NCBI GenBank assembly: GCA_002337215.1
Contig: DDFO01000026.1
Coordinates: forward strand, 137,462 to 150,847
Reading direction: 5' to 3'
DNA from: Phycisphaerales bacterium UBA1926
GTDB taxonomy: Bacteria > Planctomycetota > Phycisphaerae > Phycisphaerales > UBA1924
Length of the DNA: 13,386 nt
The notes under the pieces were generated by a model, which saw nothing but the letters and a program-made list of their open reading frames with translations, made no database searches and was not told the DNA's origin. Both the position numbers and the translations under genes were made by a program. Shown here in pieces: positions 6,552 through 13,386 of this stretch (its first letter is position 1; each line of letters starts with the position of its first letter).

Positions 6552-9500
6552 ATGGCTGGTCGGGTCAATACAAAGTTTGTCGCGCTGCTTGTCGGGGCGG
6601 CTGTTCTGGTGCTCGGCTCGGGCATCGGTCTCTATTACTACATGTTCAACAAGACGGGCGAGACCTACGCGACCGCGGCGCGCGCGGCCGAGGCGGAAGG
6701 CGATTGGGTCGCCGCGGAGGAAAACTGGGGGCGGGCGGTCGGTCAGGAGCGCACGAACCTGGAGTATCTCGGCGCGTGGGCGACGGCGATGGGGCAGATC
6801 ACACCCCCGACCGAGACCGAGTACGTCGAGAAGTTCCGCGAACTGCGCAGCATCAAGCGCCAGATCGCGATCACCGCACGGACCGACATCGAGCGGACGG
6901 TTGACTATCTCGAGTTCTTCTACGACTCGTTCTCGCGTCTGGGCGTCGGGAGCCGGGGCTCGGTGGACACATTCAATTCCGAACTGTCGGTCATGCTCGC
7001 CTATTACCCCGAGGGCGGCCCGATGGGGGACGAGCACAATCGGCTGCGCCGATACCGCGCGATGTCGTGGGCGCTGCTCTCGGGCGCGTCGAGCACGCTC
7101 AAGAACGAGGAGATCGAATCGGCGATCGAGGACGCGAGAGCGGCGTTGCAGGTCGATCCCGCCGATGGCGAGGCGATGCGGGCACTGGTCCAGCTCATCG
7201 ACACGCAGAAGCTCCGCGCCGAGAGCGAAGGTCAGAGGCGCGAAGTCGATCGGCTGCGTGACGCGCAGCGGGACGCCGTCGCGGCGGTGCTCGAGGCGGA
7301 CCCCCGCAACTTCTGGGGGCTGATCACCGGCATCGAGATCGACGCGGAACTCTTCAATCGGTTGAGCGGTGAATCGCGAGACGCGGCGCGTGGCCCGCTG
7401 TACCAGCGGCTCTCGGACCTGATGGATTCGCTCGAGCCGCGCGTCGAGGAGCTGGAGCCCAGCGATCTGGATCGTCTGATGCTGCTCGAAGGCCTGCTGT
7501 CGGCTGACAACAGCATGAGCCGAACAATCGAGCTCTACGAGAAGGCCGTCGCGGCCCAGGACGACCGGACCGATCTGCTGCTGCAACTCGCGGCGCTGCG
7601 TGATCGGGCGGGAGACGCGGAGGGCGCGATCGCGGACGCCCGGCGTGCGGAGGCCCAGGAGGCGCTCCCGATCTCGCTCGAGGGCTATGTCCGCATGTAC
7701 GCCCAGCGTCAGGCATCGATGCTGATCGCCGAGATCGCGATCGGCCAGCTCGATGAAGCCGAGTCCGACGCGCGTGTCGCCGAGCTGCTCGATACGGCGA
7801 AGTCCGCCCGGGAGCGGTACGTGAAGGGCGTCGGAACCGAGAACCCGCGTGTGTCGATGCTCGACGGCCAGATCGCGGCGGCACGGGCCGAGTATCTCAT
7901 CAAGTCCGGCGATCAGCGCGGCGGTGAGGACGCGCTCAACGAGGCGCTGAGCCATTTCGCGAGCCACAACGAACGCACCGAATACAACAACCGCGAGGGC
8001 CTCTGGCGCGAGGGTCTCACCGCGCTGCGGCTCAACAAGACGGGGCTGGCGCGCGAGCGTCTGACCGCCCTGCTGCAGAAGGAACCCAAGAACCCGAACG
8101 TGCTCCTGGGTCTCGCCGACATCGAGGAGCGGCTCGGGACGCAGCAGAGCAAGGAAGAAGCGTTGCGGTACACCCAGCGGGCCGCGGAGCTCGCTCCGGG
8201 CAGCGCTGATGTCGAAGCCCGGCTCGACCGCCTGCGTCGGCTGACGTTCCTCGAGGCACCCGACGACCCGATCGACGCGTTGGTCTTCCGATCCGAGCGG
8301 GTCTTCCAGGGCATCGACGCGCTCAAGCCGGACGCGATCAAGGCCGAGGAGATCCTCCGCGAGGGGCTCGATAAGCACGGCCTCGAGCCCAGGATCATCC
8401 GGCAGCTCGTCCGCGTGCTGATGTTCACCGAACGACTCGACGAGGCGAAGACGCTCGCCGGGCAGGGTCTCGAAGCGAACCCCGACAGCGAGATCATGCA
8501 GACGCTCGACCGCCGCCTGAACGCGGGGAGCATCCTCGACATCGTCGAGCAATCGATCGATGAATCGAACGCGAGCGAGCTCGACAAGCTGCTGCAGAAG
8601 GTTGAGGCGCGCCGGCAGTACGGCGAGCCGGAACTCGCGGCCGCGGCGCTCGCTCAAGCGCTGGAGCTGGCCCCCGATGACCCCGATGTGATCGAGCAGG
8701 AGTTCCTGCAGGCCCTCACGGAGAACGACCTCGACGCGGCCCGGCAGATCTCGGCCCGCGCGAAGGCGTTGAACGCCGACCGGCTCGACGGGATCACCTT
8801 CCAGGCGCGGGTGTTCGCGGCCGAGAACCGGCACACCGAAGCCGTCGAGCTTCTCCGCGAGGCGGTTGCCCGCCGCTCGGCGGACGCCCCGCTCTGGCGT
8901 CTGCTCGCCAGCGAGCAGGCGGCGCTCGGTCGGATCAGCGAGGCGCTCGAGTCGTACCGCAAGGCGCTCGGCATCACCGTCAACGACTCGACAACCATCC
9001 GCGGCTACATCGCGCTGCTCGCCTCTACGGGTCAGCTGCAGGAAGCGCTGTCCGAGGCCCGCCGGCTCAAGAGCTTCGGCGAGACCGACCCGGTGTTCGT
9101 CGATATCTACCTGCGCCTCGAGGCGACGGAGGGCGGCGACGAAGGTCTCGCGACCGCGATCCGCCAGCGTCAGCAGATCCTGGGTGAGCGGCCGTTCGAC
9201 AACGGCAACAAGCTCCAGCTCGCGAAGCTCTACATCGACGCGCGGGAGTGGAGCCGCGCCAAAGAGATCCTCGACGGGCTCGAGTCTGAGGGCCTGAACA
9301 CGCTCGCGCGCATCGAGATGCTCGCGAAGTGGTACGCCGACCAGGGGCGTGTCAAGATGGGCGACGAGTTCCGTGACGGCATCGAGCTGGCACGCGGCGC
9401 GTTCATCGAGCACATCCTCAAGAGCGGTGAGGAATCGAATGTCGATGCGTACATCGCGATGGCGCGGTTCATGATGCAGCGTGGACGCGACGACGTCGCG

Positions 9501-11216
9501 CTCCGTGCTGTCGAGGAGGCGAGGGCTCTGCAGGACCCCGCCCAGCTGCGGGCCGAGAAGCTGTTCGGCGAGATCATGATGCGCCGCAATCAGCCGCGGG
9601 AAGCGGCCGAGGCGTTCACCCGGATCGTCGAGGCCGGGGCCGACGACGAGGGCGGTCCTTACCGCAAGCTGCTGGTCGAGATGCTCCTGCGTACCAACGA
9701 GTTCGAGGCGGCCGGCACCCAGATCGCACAGCTCGACGAGGCATCGCAGAGCAGCCTCACGGTCCTGATGCAGCGGGCCGACATCGCGATGGCGGGCAAC
9801 GACCAGGAAGAGGCGTTGAGGCTCGTGGACCGCGCCATCGAGCTCTACCCCTCCCGTCCGCTCCCGTTCATCAAGCGGGCCCAGTACCTCATGCCCAACG
9901 AGGCGCTGTCGCGGGATGTCACGCGGAACCTCGAAGAGGCGCTCCGCCTGAACCCCAACGATTACCAGGCCCACAAGCTGATGGCGACGATGCACTACCG
10001 CTCGGGCAACGACGACGAGGCGGTCCGATCGCTCCGCGCGTCACTCCGCGCGAACCCGGGCCAGGACGGCGTCCTCGTCGGTCTGCTCATCGAACTCCTC
10101 GAGAAGAACCGCGTCGGCGAGGCGGTCGATGTCGCGAACGAAGCAATCGACGCAAGGCCCACCGACGCGACGCTCATGCTCGTCGCCGGGCGCGTCTTCA
10201 TGCGGCGGGACTACTACGACCGCGCCGCCACGCTCTTCGAGCAGGCCTGGGAGCTCACCCGCGACCAGCGCGTCGCGATGGCGTTCATCGATGCGCTGCT
10301 CCGATCCGAGAACCCGAAGATCAGCCGGGCCTCGCGCGTTATCGCCGAACTCGAAGTGCTCGGTGCCGAGATCGACGAGGACCCGCAACTCCTCGCGACG
10401 CGTGCCACGATCGAGGCCCGCGCCGATAAGCAGGCCCGCGCCGCCTCGTTCCTCACCCGCGCGTACGAGCAATCGCTGGGCAACCCGGCCCTCGTGCTGC
10501 AGTGGGTCCGCAACGCACGCGTCACCTTCAATGATGACGGGCCGCGCACGATCTCGTACATCCTCGAACTCCGCAACCAGCTGCCCACAGGCTCGGTCCA
10601 GCACGACTGGCTGACCTACGGCGCCGCGCTGATCCGCATCCAGGACGAGATCGAGCTTTCCGAAGCCGAGGCCGACCTGGTCCGTCTTCAGGAAGACAGC
10701 ACAGACGACGTCATCCGCCGCCTCTCCCACCGGATGCTGGGCTCGGGCCGGTACGGCCGGGAAGACTTCGAGGGTGCCGAGACCGCGTGGCGGGCCGGCA
10801 TCGCGGCGTTCCCGGACGATTGGGAGATGCACAACAACCTCGCATATTGCGTCGGTATCGACATGGGACGCCCCGCTGATGCCGTTCCGCTTGCGCGTCA
10901 GGCGACTCAGCTCGCTGATCCGCGAGCCGATGTCCACGACACGCTGGGCAAGCTGCTGCTCGCGACCGGGCAGCTCGACGAGGCCGAGGATTCGCTCCTC
11001 CGCGCCAAGGAACGGGTGCGCACCGAGCGGGAACGCGTCAACGTGCTCATTAACCTCGCCCGCCTCGCGATCGCCCGAGGAAGCCTCGATGAGGCGAGGC
11101 GTCTGCAGACCGAGGCGGACACCACTGTGTACACGCTCCCTGATTTGAGGGAAGTCGTGGGCGATGACTTGACCGAGCTGAAGCAAGAGATCGACTCAGC
11201 GCAGGCCGCTGACTGA
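6552..11216 (+). CDS. Giant membrane-anchored TPR-repeat protein of the exosortase/EPS locus
   Basis: The 1554-residue product has a single N-terminal membrane anchor at about 8-31 (hydrophobic, ending GLYYYMF) with a short basic cytoplasmic lead. The rest is a predicted periplasmic, almost entirely alpha-helical solenoid. TPR-like pairs are recognisable from the first unit (about 39-72), through 510-545, 690-860 and 1080-1260, to a well-formed C-terminal group at about 1408-1490 (NNLAYC, HDTLGKLLLATGQLDEAE). TPR proteins occur regularly beside exosortase genes; the PrsT-type proteins of PEP-CTERM loci are typically around 900 residues, so this one is unusually long. I infer a scaffold that holds export or polymerisation components together, in the manner of AlgK/PelB/BcsC-type TPR proteins; no enzyme motif is visible. 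The frame is open upstream to 6441 over the preceding gene, but the ATG at 6552 gives the membrane anchor and a ribosome site. Confidence 0.85.
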   Translation: MAGRVNTKFVALLVGAAVLVLGSGIGLYYYMFNKTGETYATAARAAEAEGDWVAAEENWGRAVGQERTNLEYLGAWATAMGQITPPTETEYVEKFRELRSIKRQIAITARTDIERTVDYLEFFYDSFSRLGVGSRGSVDTFNSELSVMLAYYPEGGPMGDEHNRLRRYRAMSWALLSGASSTLKNEEIESAIEDARAALQVDPADGEAMRALVQLIDTQKLRAESEGQRREVDRLRDAQRDAVAAVLEADPRNFWGLITGIEIDAELFNRLSGESRDAARGPLYQRLSDLMDSLEPRVEELEPSDLDRLMLLEGLLSADNSMSRTIELYEKAVAAQDDRTDLLLQLAALRDRAGDAEGAIADARRAEAQEALPISLEGYVRMYAQRQASMLIAEIAIGQLDEAESDARVAELLDTAKSARERYVKGVGTENPRVSMLDGQIAAARAEYLIKSGDQRGGEDALNEALSHFASHNERTEYNNREGLWREGLTALRLNKTGLARERLTALLQKEPKNPNVLLGLADIEERLGTQQSKEEALRYTQRAAELAPGSADVEARLDRLRRLTFLEAPDDPIDALVFRSERVFQGIDALKPDAIKAEEILREGLDKHGLEPRIIRQLVRVLMFTERLDEAKTLAGQGLEANPDSEIMQTLDRRLNAGSILDIVEQSIDESNASELDKLLQKVEARRQYGEPELAAAALAQALELAPDDPDVIEQEFLQALTENDLDAARQISARAKALNADRLDGITFQARVFAAENRHTEAVELLREAVARRSADAPLWRLLASEQAALGRISEALESYRKALGITVNDSTTIRGYIALLASTGQLQEALSEARRLKSFGETDPVFVDIYLRLEATEGGDEGLATAIRQRQQILGERPFDNGNKLQLAKLYIDAREWSRAKEILDGLESEGLNTLARIEMLAKWYADQGRVKMGDEFRDGIELARGAFIEHILKSGEESNVDAYIAMARFMMQRGRDDVALRAVEEARALQDPAQLRAEKLFGEIMMRRNQPREAAEAFTRIVEAGADDEGGPYRKLLVEMLLRTNEFEAAGTQIAQLDEASQSSLTVLMQRADIAMAGNDQEEALRLVDRAIELYPSRPLPFIKRAQYLMPNEALSRDVTRNLEEALRLNPNDYQAHKLMATMHYRSGNDDEAVRSLRASLRANPGQDGVLVGLLIELLEKNRVGEAVDVANEAIDARPTDATLMLVAGRVFMRRDYYDRAATLFEQAWELTRDQRVAMAFIDALLRSENPKISRASRVIAELEVLGAEIDEDPQLLATRATIEARADKQARAASFLTRAYEQSLGNPALVLQWVRNARVTFNDDGPRTISYILELRNQLPTGSVQHDWLTYGAALIRIQDEIELSEAEADLVRLQEDSTDDVIRRLSHRMLGSGRYGREDFEGAETAWRAGIAAFPDDWEMHNNLAYCVGIDMGRPADAVPLARQATQLADPRADVHDTLGKLLLATGQLDEAEDSLLRAKERVRTERERVNVLINLARLAIARGSLDEARRLQTEADTTVYTLPDLREVVGDDLTELKQEIDSAQAAD

Positions 11217-11382
11217 CCGAAAACCCACTATGTCCGGGCTTCCGCCCGGGGTGTCGCGTGCGGCCGTCCGAGTCATCGGATCGTTCGCGGCATCTTCCCT
11301 GAACTGGGGCGGGCCGACCGCCGTAAGCACGCGGGATCACGAAGACCACGAGTTGGGGCCGCCCGGTCCCGGAGTATGCACG
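11217..11382 (+). other. Intercistronic gap with hairpin before the Wzc-like gene
   Basis: This 166-base gap begins, 17 bases after the TPR stop, with a 6-bp hairpin CCGGGC/GCCCGG (11234-11249) around a TTCC loop. A smaller TCCGA/TCGGA stem follows at 11267-11280. Without a T-run, the first may be a Rho-assisted end or an mRNA stabiliser rather than a strong terminator. CGGGAT (11332-11337) and GACCACGAG (11344-11352) both recur in the leader of the TPR gene. The ribosome site GGAG is at 11371-11374, eight bases before the ATG. Confidence 0.45.
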
Positions 11383-13386
11383 ATGAGCAGCGTCCCCCCT
11401 CCCAAGCCGAACCCCGCAGTCCCGCGCGGCCGACCCGTCCCGCCCCCCATGTCGGGTGGTGGCTCTGGCGGCGGCTCTGGTGCGCCGACGATCGATCCGA
11501 TCAAGCTGCTCAAGAAGTGGAAGTTCGTGCTGGTCGCGGCGGTCGGCGTCGGGGCCGTGTTCGGGGTGGTCTCCCACTTTGTCTGGGCGAAGACCTATCC
11601 GATCTTCGACTCGGTCGTGACGTACGAGGCGATCCCGCCGCAGGGAAGCGACCTGCTCGACAGCGACACACTCGACCAGGACTTCATGGACCAGTTCATG
11701 GCGACGCAGGCGGACCGCATGCTGAGCCGGGACATCCTCGAGCGGGTCGCCCAGGATCCGCGTCTCCGCGTTGAGGCACCGAACTGGGCCGGGCAGTTCG
11801 AGCAGTCGGACGGCACCTTCGATTACACGAAAGCGACCGAGAAGCTCGAGGACCGTGTCTCGGCCCGCCCGGTCGGGGGCACGTCGTACGTCCGCATGAA
11901 GGTCTCGTGGAAGGAGCCCAAGGACGTCGCCGCGATGGCGAGGCTGATGCGCGAGGCGTACTACGGCGACCTGCAGAACCGAAACAGCAAGTCGACCAGC
12001 GAGAAGCGGGCGGCGATCCAGGAGGCGATCAACAACCTCAAGCGTGAGATCGACAACCTGACCGAGCGCCGCAACCGGCTGATCCGCGACGAGGAGATCA
12101 CCGGTCTCGCCGAGCAGCAGACGATCACGCGTGAACGCCTCAGCATCATCGCGGTCGAGATGAACAACATCGGGCTCGAGGTGGAGGCGATGCAGGTCCA
12201 GCTCCAGCGGATGGAGCAGATGGTCGAGTCCGAAGGCGGCGTGCGCTACACCGAGACGCAGCGGCAGATGGTCTCGCAGAGCCCGCTCGTCGCTCAGCTC
12301 AAGGCGAACAAGGACTTCCTCGAGCAGCGACTGCAGGAGCTCCGCCAGATGGGCTTCATGCCGGGGCACCGCGAGTACAAGTTGGTCGAGACGCAGATCA
12401 GCGCGGCCGAGCAGCAGATCTCGATCACGACAGAGCGCGAGCTCGCCAAGCTCTTCGACGCCGAGAAGGACATGCTCGAGAGCCAGGTCATGCAGAGCCG
12501 CGCACAGATCGCGGACCTGACCACCCGGCAGGAGGAACTCGAGATCCTGCTGCAGGACATGACGCGGACGATCACCGAGATCCAGGACATCACCGATCAG
12601 ATCTCGGCGATGAACTCCTCGCTCACCAGCCGCCGGGCGGCGCTCGAAGACATCGAGACCGCCAACTCGACCAGCGCGTCGAACCGGATGGTTGTCGTCG
12701 AGTCGGCCCGGATCCCCGAGCGTCCCTCGATGCCGCAGCTGTTCCTCATGATCCCCCTCGGCGTTGTCGTGATCACGGGTCTCACCGCCGCGAGCATCCT
12801 CGCCGCCGAGTTCCTCGACCAGCGCGTCAAGAGCCCCGCCGATCTCGCCGCGATGCCGCGGACCAAGATCCTGGGCACCATCCCGCTCGCCGAGGAGGAC
12901 CCCTCGGTCGGCGGACAGTTCAACACCGTGATGCGCGACGTGCCGCGGAGCGTGGTCGCCGAGAGCTTCCGCCAGATCCGCACGAGCGTGCTCAAGCGGA
13001 TGAGCAACGCGGGCCACAAGTCCTGCATGGTCTTCGCCGGCATGCCCGGCTCGGGCGCGAGCGGCGTGACCGCGAACCTCGGGCTCGCCTGCGCGGGGGT
13101 GGACCGCAAGGTGCTCATCATCGACGCGAACTTCCGCAGGCCCACGATGCACAAGCTCTTCGGCCTCAAGGAAGGCCCGGGCCTCGGCGATATCCTCGCG
13201 GGTGACGCCGACCTCGAATCAGTGGTCCAGAACATCCCGACGAGCAACGGGTCGCTCCACGTGCTCACCGCCGGGCCCAGCTCGAAGCGCGTCTTTGAGC
13301 GCCTCGGCACCGAAGCGATGACCCGCGTCATCGCCGAGGCGGGCGGGATCACATGGGTCAATGACAGCAAGGCTACCAATGTGGAC
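11383..13386 (+). CDS. Wzz/Wzc-type chain-length determinant with degenerate BY-kinase domain (3'-truncated)
   Basis: This is a polysaccharide co-polymerase in the inner membrane that sets chain length and partners the Wza-like exporter. The frame runs off the window after 668 codons. Residues 1-36 are a Pro/Gly-rich cytoplasmic lead. The first membrane helix is at 46-66, a Wzz-type periplasmic domain spans about 70-195, and a long coiled coil spans about 200-430. A Pro-rich PERPSMP motif (445-451) precedes the second helix at 453-475, as in the family. The cytoplasmic ATPase domain starts near 520 with AESFRQIRTSVLKR. Its P-loop reads GMPGSGAS (553-560), with Ala559 in place of the essential Walker A lysine. 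Walker A' reads IIDANFRRP, with Asn583 for the usual Asp. The domain may therefore bind nucleotide poorly and not phosphorylate. Walker B and the Tyr cluster are not in the window. The last ~15 residues look foreign (separate entry). The start is chosen by GGAG eight bases upstream. Confidence 0.9.
   Translation, partial: MSSVPPPKPNPAVPRGRPVPPPMSGGGSGGGSGAPTIDPIKLLKKWKFVLVAAVGVGAVFGVVSHFVWAKTYPIFDSVVTYEAIPPQGSDLLDSDTLDQDFMDQFMATQADRMLSRDILERVAQDPRLRVEAPNWAGQFEQSDGTFDYTKATEKLEDRVSARPVGGTSYVRMKVSWKEPKDVAAMARLMREAYYGDLQNRNSKSTSEKRAAIQEAINNLKREIDNLTERRNRLIRDEEITGLAEQQTITRERLSIIAVEMNNIGLEVEAMQVQLQRMEQMVESEGGVRYTETQRQMVSQSPLVAQLKANKDFLEQRLQELRQMGFMPGHREYKLVETQISAAEQQISITTERELAKLFDAEKDMLESQVMQSRAQIADLTTRQEELEILLQDMTRTITEIQDITDQISAMNSSLTSRRAALEDIETANSTSASNRMVVVESARIPERPSMPQLFLMIPLGVVVITGLTAASILAAEFLDQRVKSPADLAAMPRTKILGTIPLAEEDPSVGGQFNTVMRDVPRSVVAESFRQIRTSVLKRMSNAGHKSCMVFAGMPGSGASGVTANLGLACAGVDRKVLIIDANFRRPTMHKLFGLKEGPGLGDILAGDADLESVVQNIPTSNGSLHVLTAGPSSKRVFERLGTEAMTRVIAEAGGITWVNDSKATNVD
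13342..13386 (+). other. MurD-like fragment fused in frame to the Wzc-like gene (probable chimeric contig end)
   Basis: The final 15 codons read GGITWVNDSKATNVD. This matches the conserved WVNDSKATN signature of MurD (UDP-N-acetylmuramoylalanine:D-glutamate ligase). It replaces the segment expected in a BY-kinase at this point, a hydrophobic strand ending in the Walker B Asp. Codon use also changes: all 20 earlier Asn codons of this gene are AAC, whereas both Asn codons here are AAT, and ACA and GCT appear. The switch falls within about 13330-13350, in a GCCGAGGCGGGCGG stretch that could serve as shared sequence for a false join. I think this is an assembly or library chimera rather than a real fusion. 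Confidence 0.65.

Noticed and set aside
5438..6625. A 395-codon minus-strand open frame opposite EpsI
   Set aside because: Antisense to a coupled, motif-bearing + strand gene; no recognisable family.
6345..9995. A 1216-codon open frame on the minus strand opposite the TPR gene
   Set aside because: It is fully antisense to a well-supported TPR protein, is rich in Arg/Leu/Val/His with no recognisable domain, and is explained by strong third-position G+C bias leaving few stops.
11050..13152. A 700-codon minus-strand open frame opposite the Wzc-like gene
   Set aside because: The composition is typical of an antisense shadow (His/Arg/Asp/Leu repeats) and no motif is visible; the + strand frame has clear Wzz and ATPase features.
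1..13386. CRISPR arrays, tRNA, rRNA, insertion sequences or attachment sites
   Set aside because: No regularly spaced direct repeats, no RNA gene folds, no transposase or integrase and no flanking terminal repeats were seen.

Overview
The window is G+C-rich DNA (roughly two thirds G+C by eye, with third codon positions mostly G or C). It most resembles a planctomycete, possibly of the Phycisphaerae type. This rests on gene content and style: an exosortase/EpsI/polysaccharide-export locus, a very long membrane-anchored TPR protein, and several starts with weak or absent Shine-Dalgarno signals. The taxonomic call is an inference.

Left part (1-2436): the 3' end of a six-helix voltage-gated potassium channel gene on the + strand overlaps tail-to-tail, by 23 bases, a minus-strand HD-GYP gene (probable cyclic-di-GMP phosphodiesterase). 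Upstream of the latter on the same strand is lipA (lipoyl synthase). These look like chromosomal housekeeping or signalling genes. A 342-base divergent gap (2437-2778) with G+C-rich palindromes then separates lipA from the right-hand block.

Right part (2779-13386): five + strand genes form an exopolysaccharide/exosortase locus. They are (i) a Wza-like outer-membrane polysaccharide export lipoprotein with a long acidic, disordered-looking insertion, (ii) an exosortase with the Cys-Arg-His residues in place, (iii) an EpsI-like protein translationally coupled to it, (iv) a 1554-residue membrane-anchored TPR protein, and (v) a Wzz/Wzc-type chain-length determinant fused to a BY-kinase-like ATPase domain. 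The likely logic is that Wzz/Wzc and the Wza-like lipoprotein form the polysaccharide export conduit. Exosortase and EpsI would process C-terminally tagged secreted proteins displayed with that matrix, and the TPR protein would act as an inner-membrane scaffold. No exosortase substrate (PEP-CTERM type) is visible in the window.

Points most worth attention: the BY-kinase domain lacks the Walker A lysine and has Asn for the second Asp of Walker A', so it may be a pseudokinase. The last ~45 bases switch in frame to a sequence that reads like MurD (the NDSKATN motif) with different codon use, which points to a chimeric contig end. The export lipoprotein carries a ~150-residue insertion between its two SLBB regions with a repeated acidic IDLI motif and a W-x-F-x-N-G-x-W motif. 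Each long gap in the locus contains G+C-rich hairpins without a U-tract.
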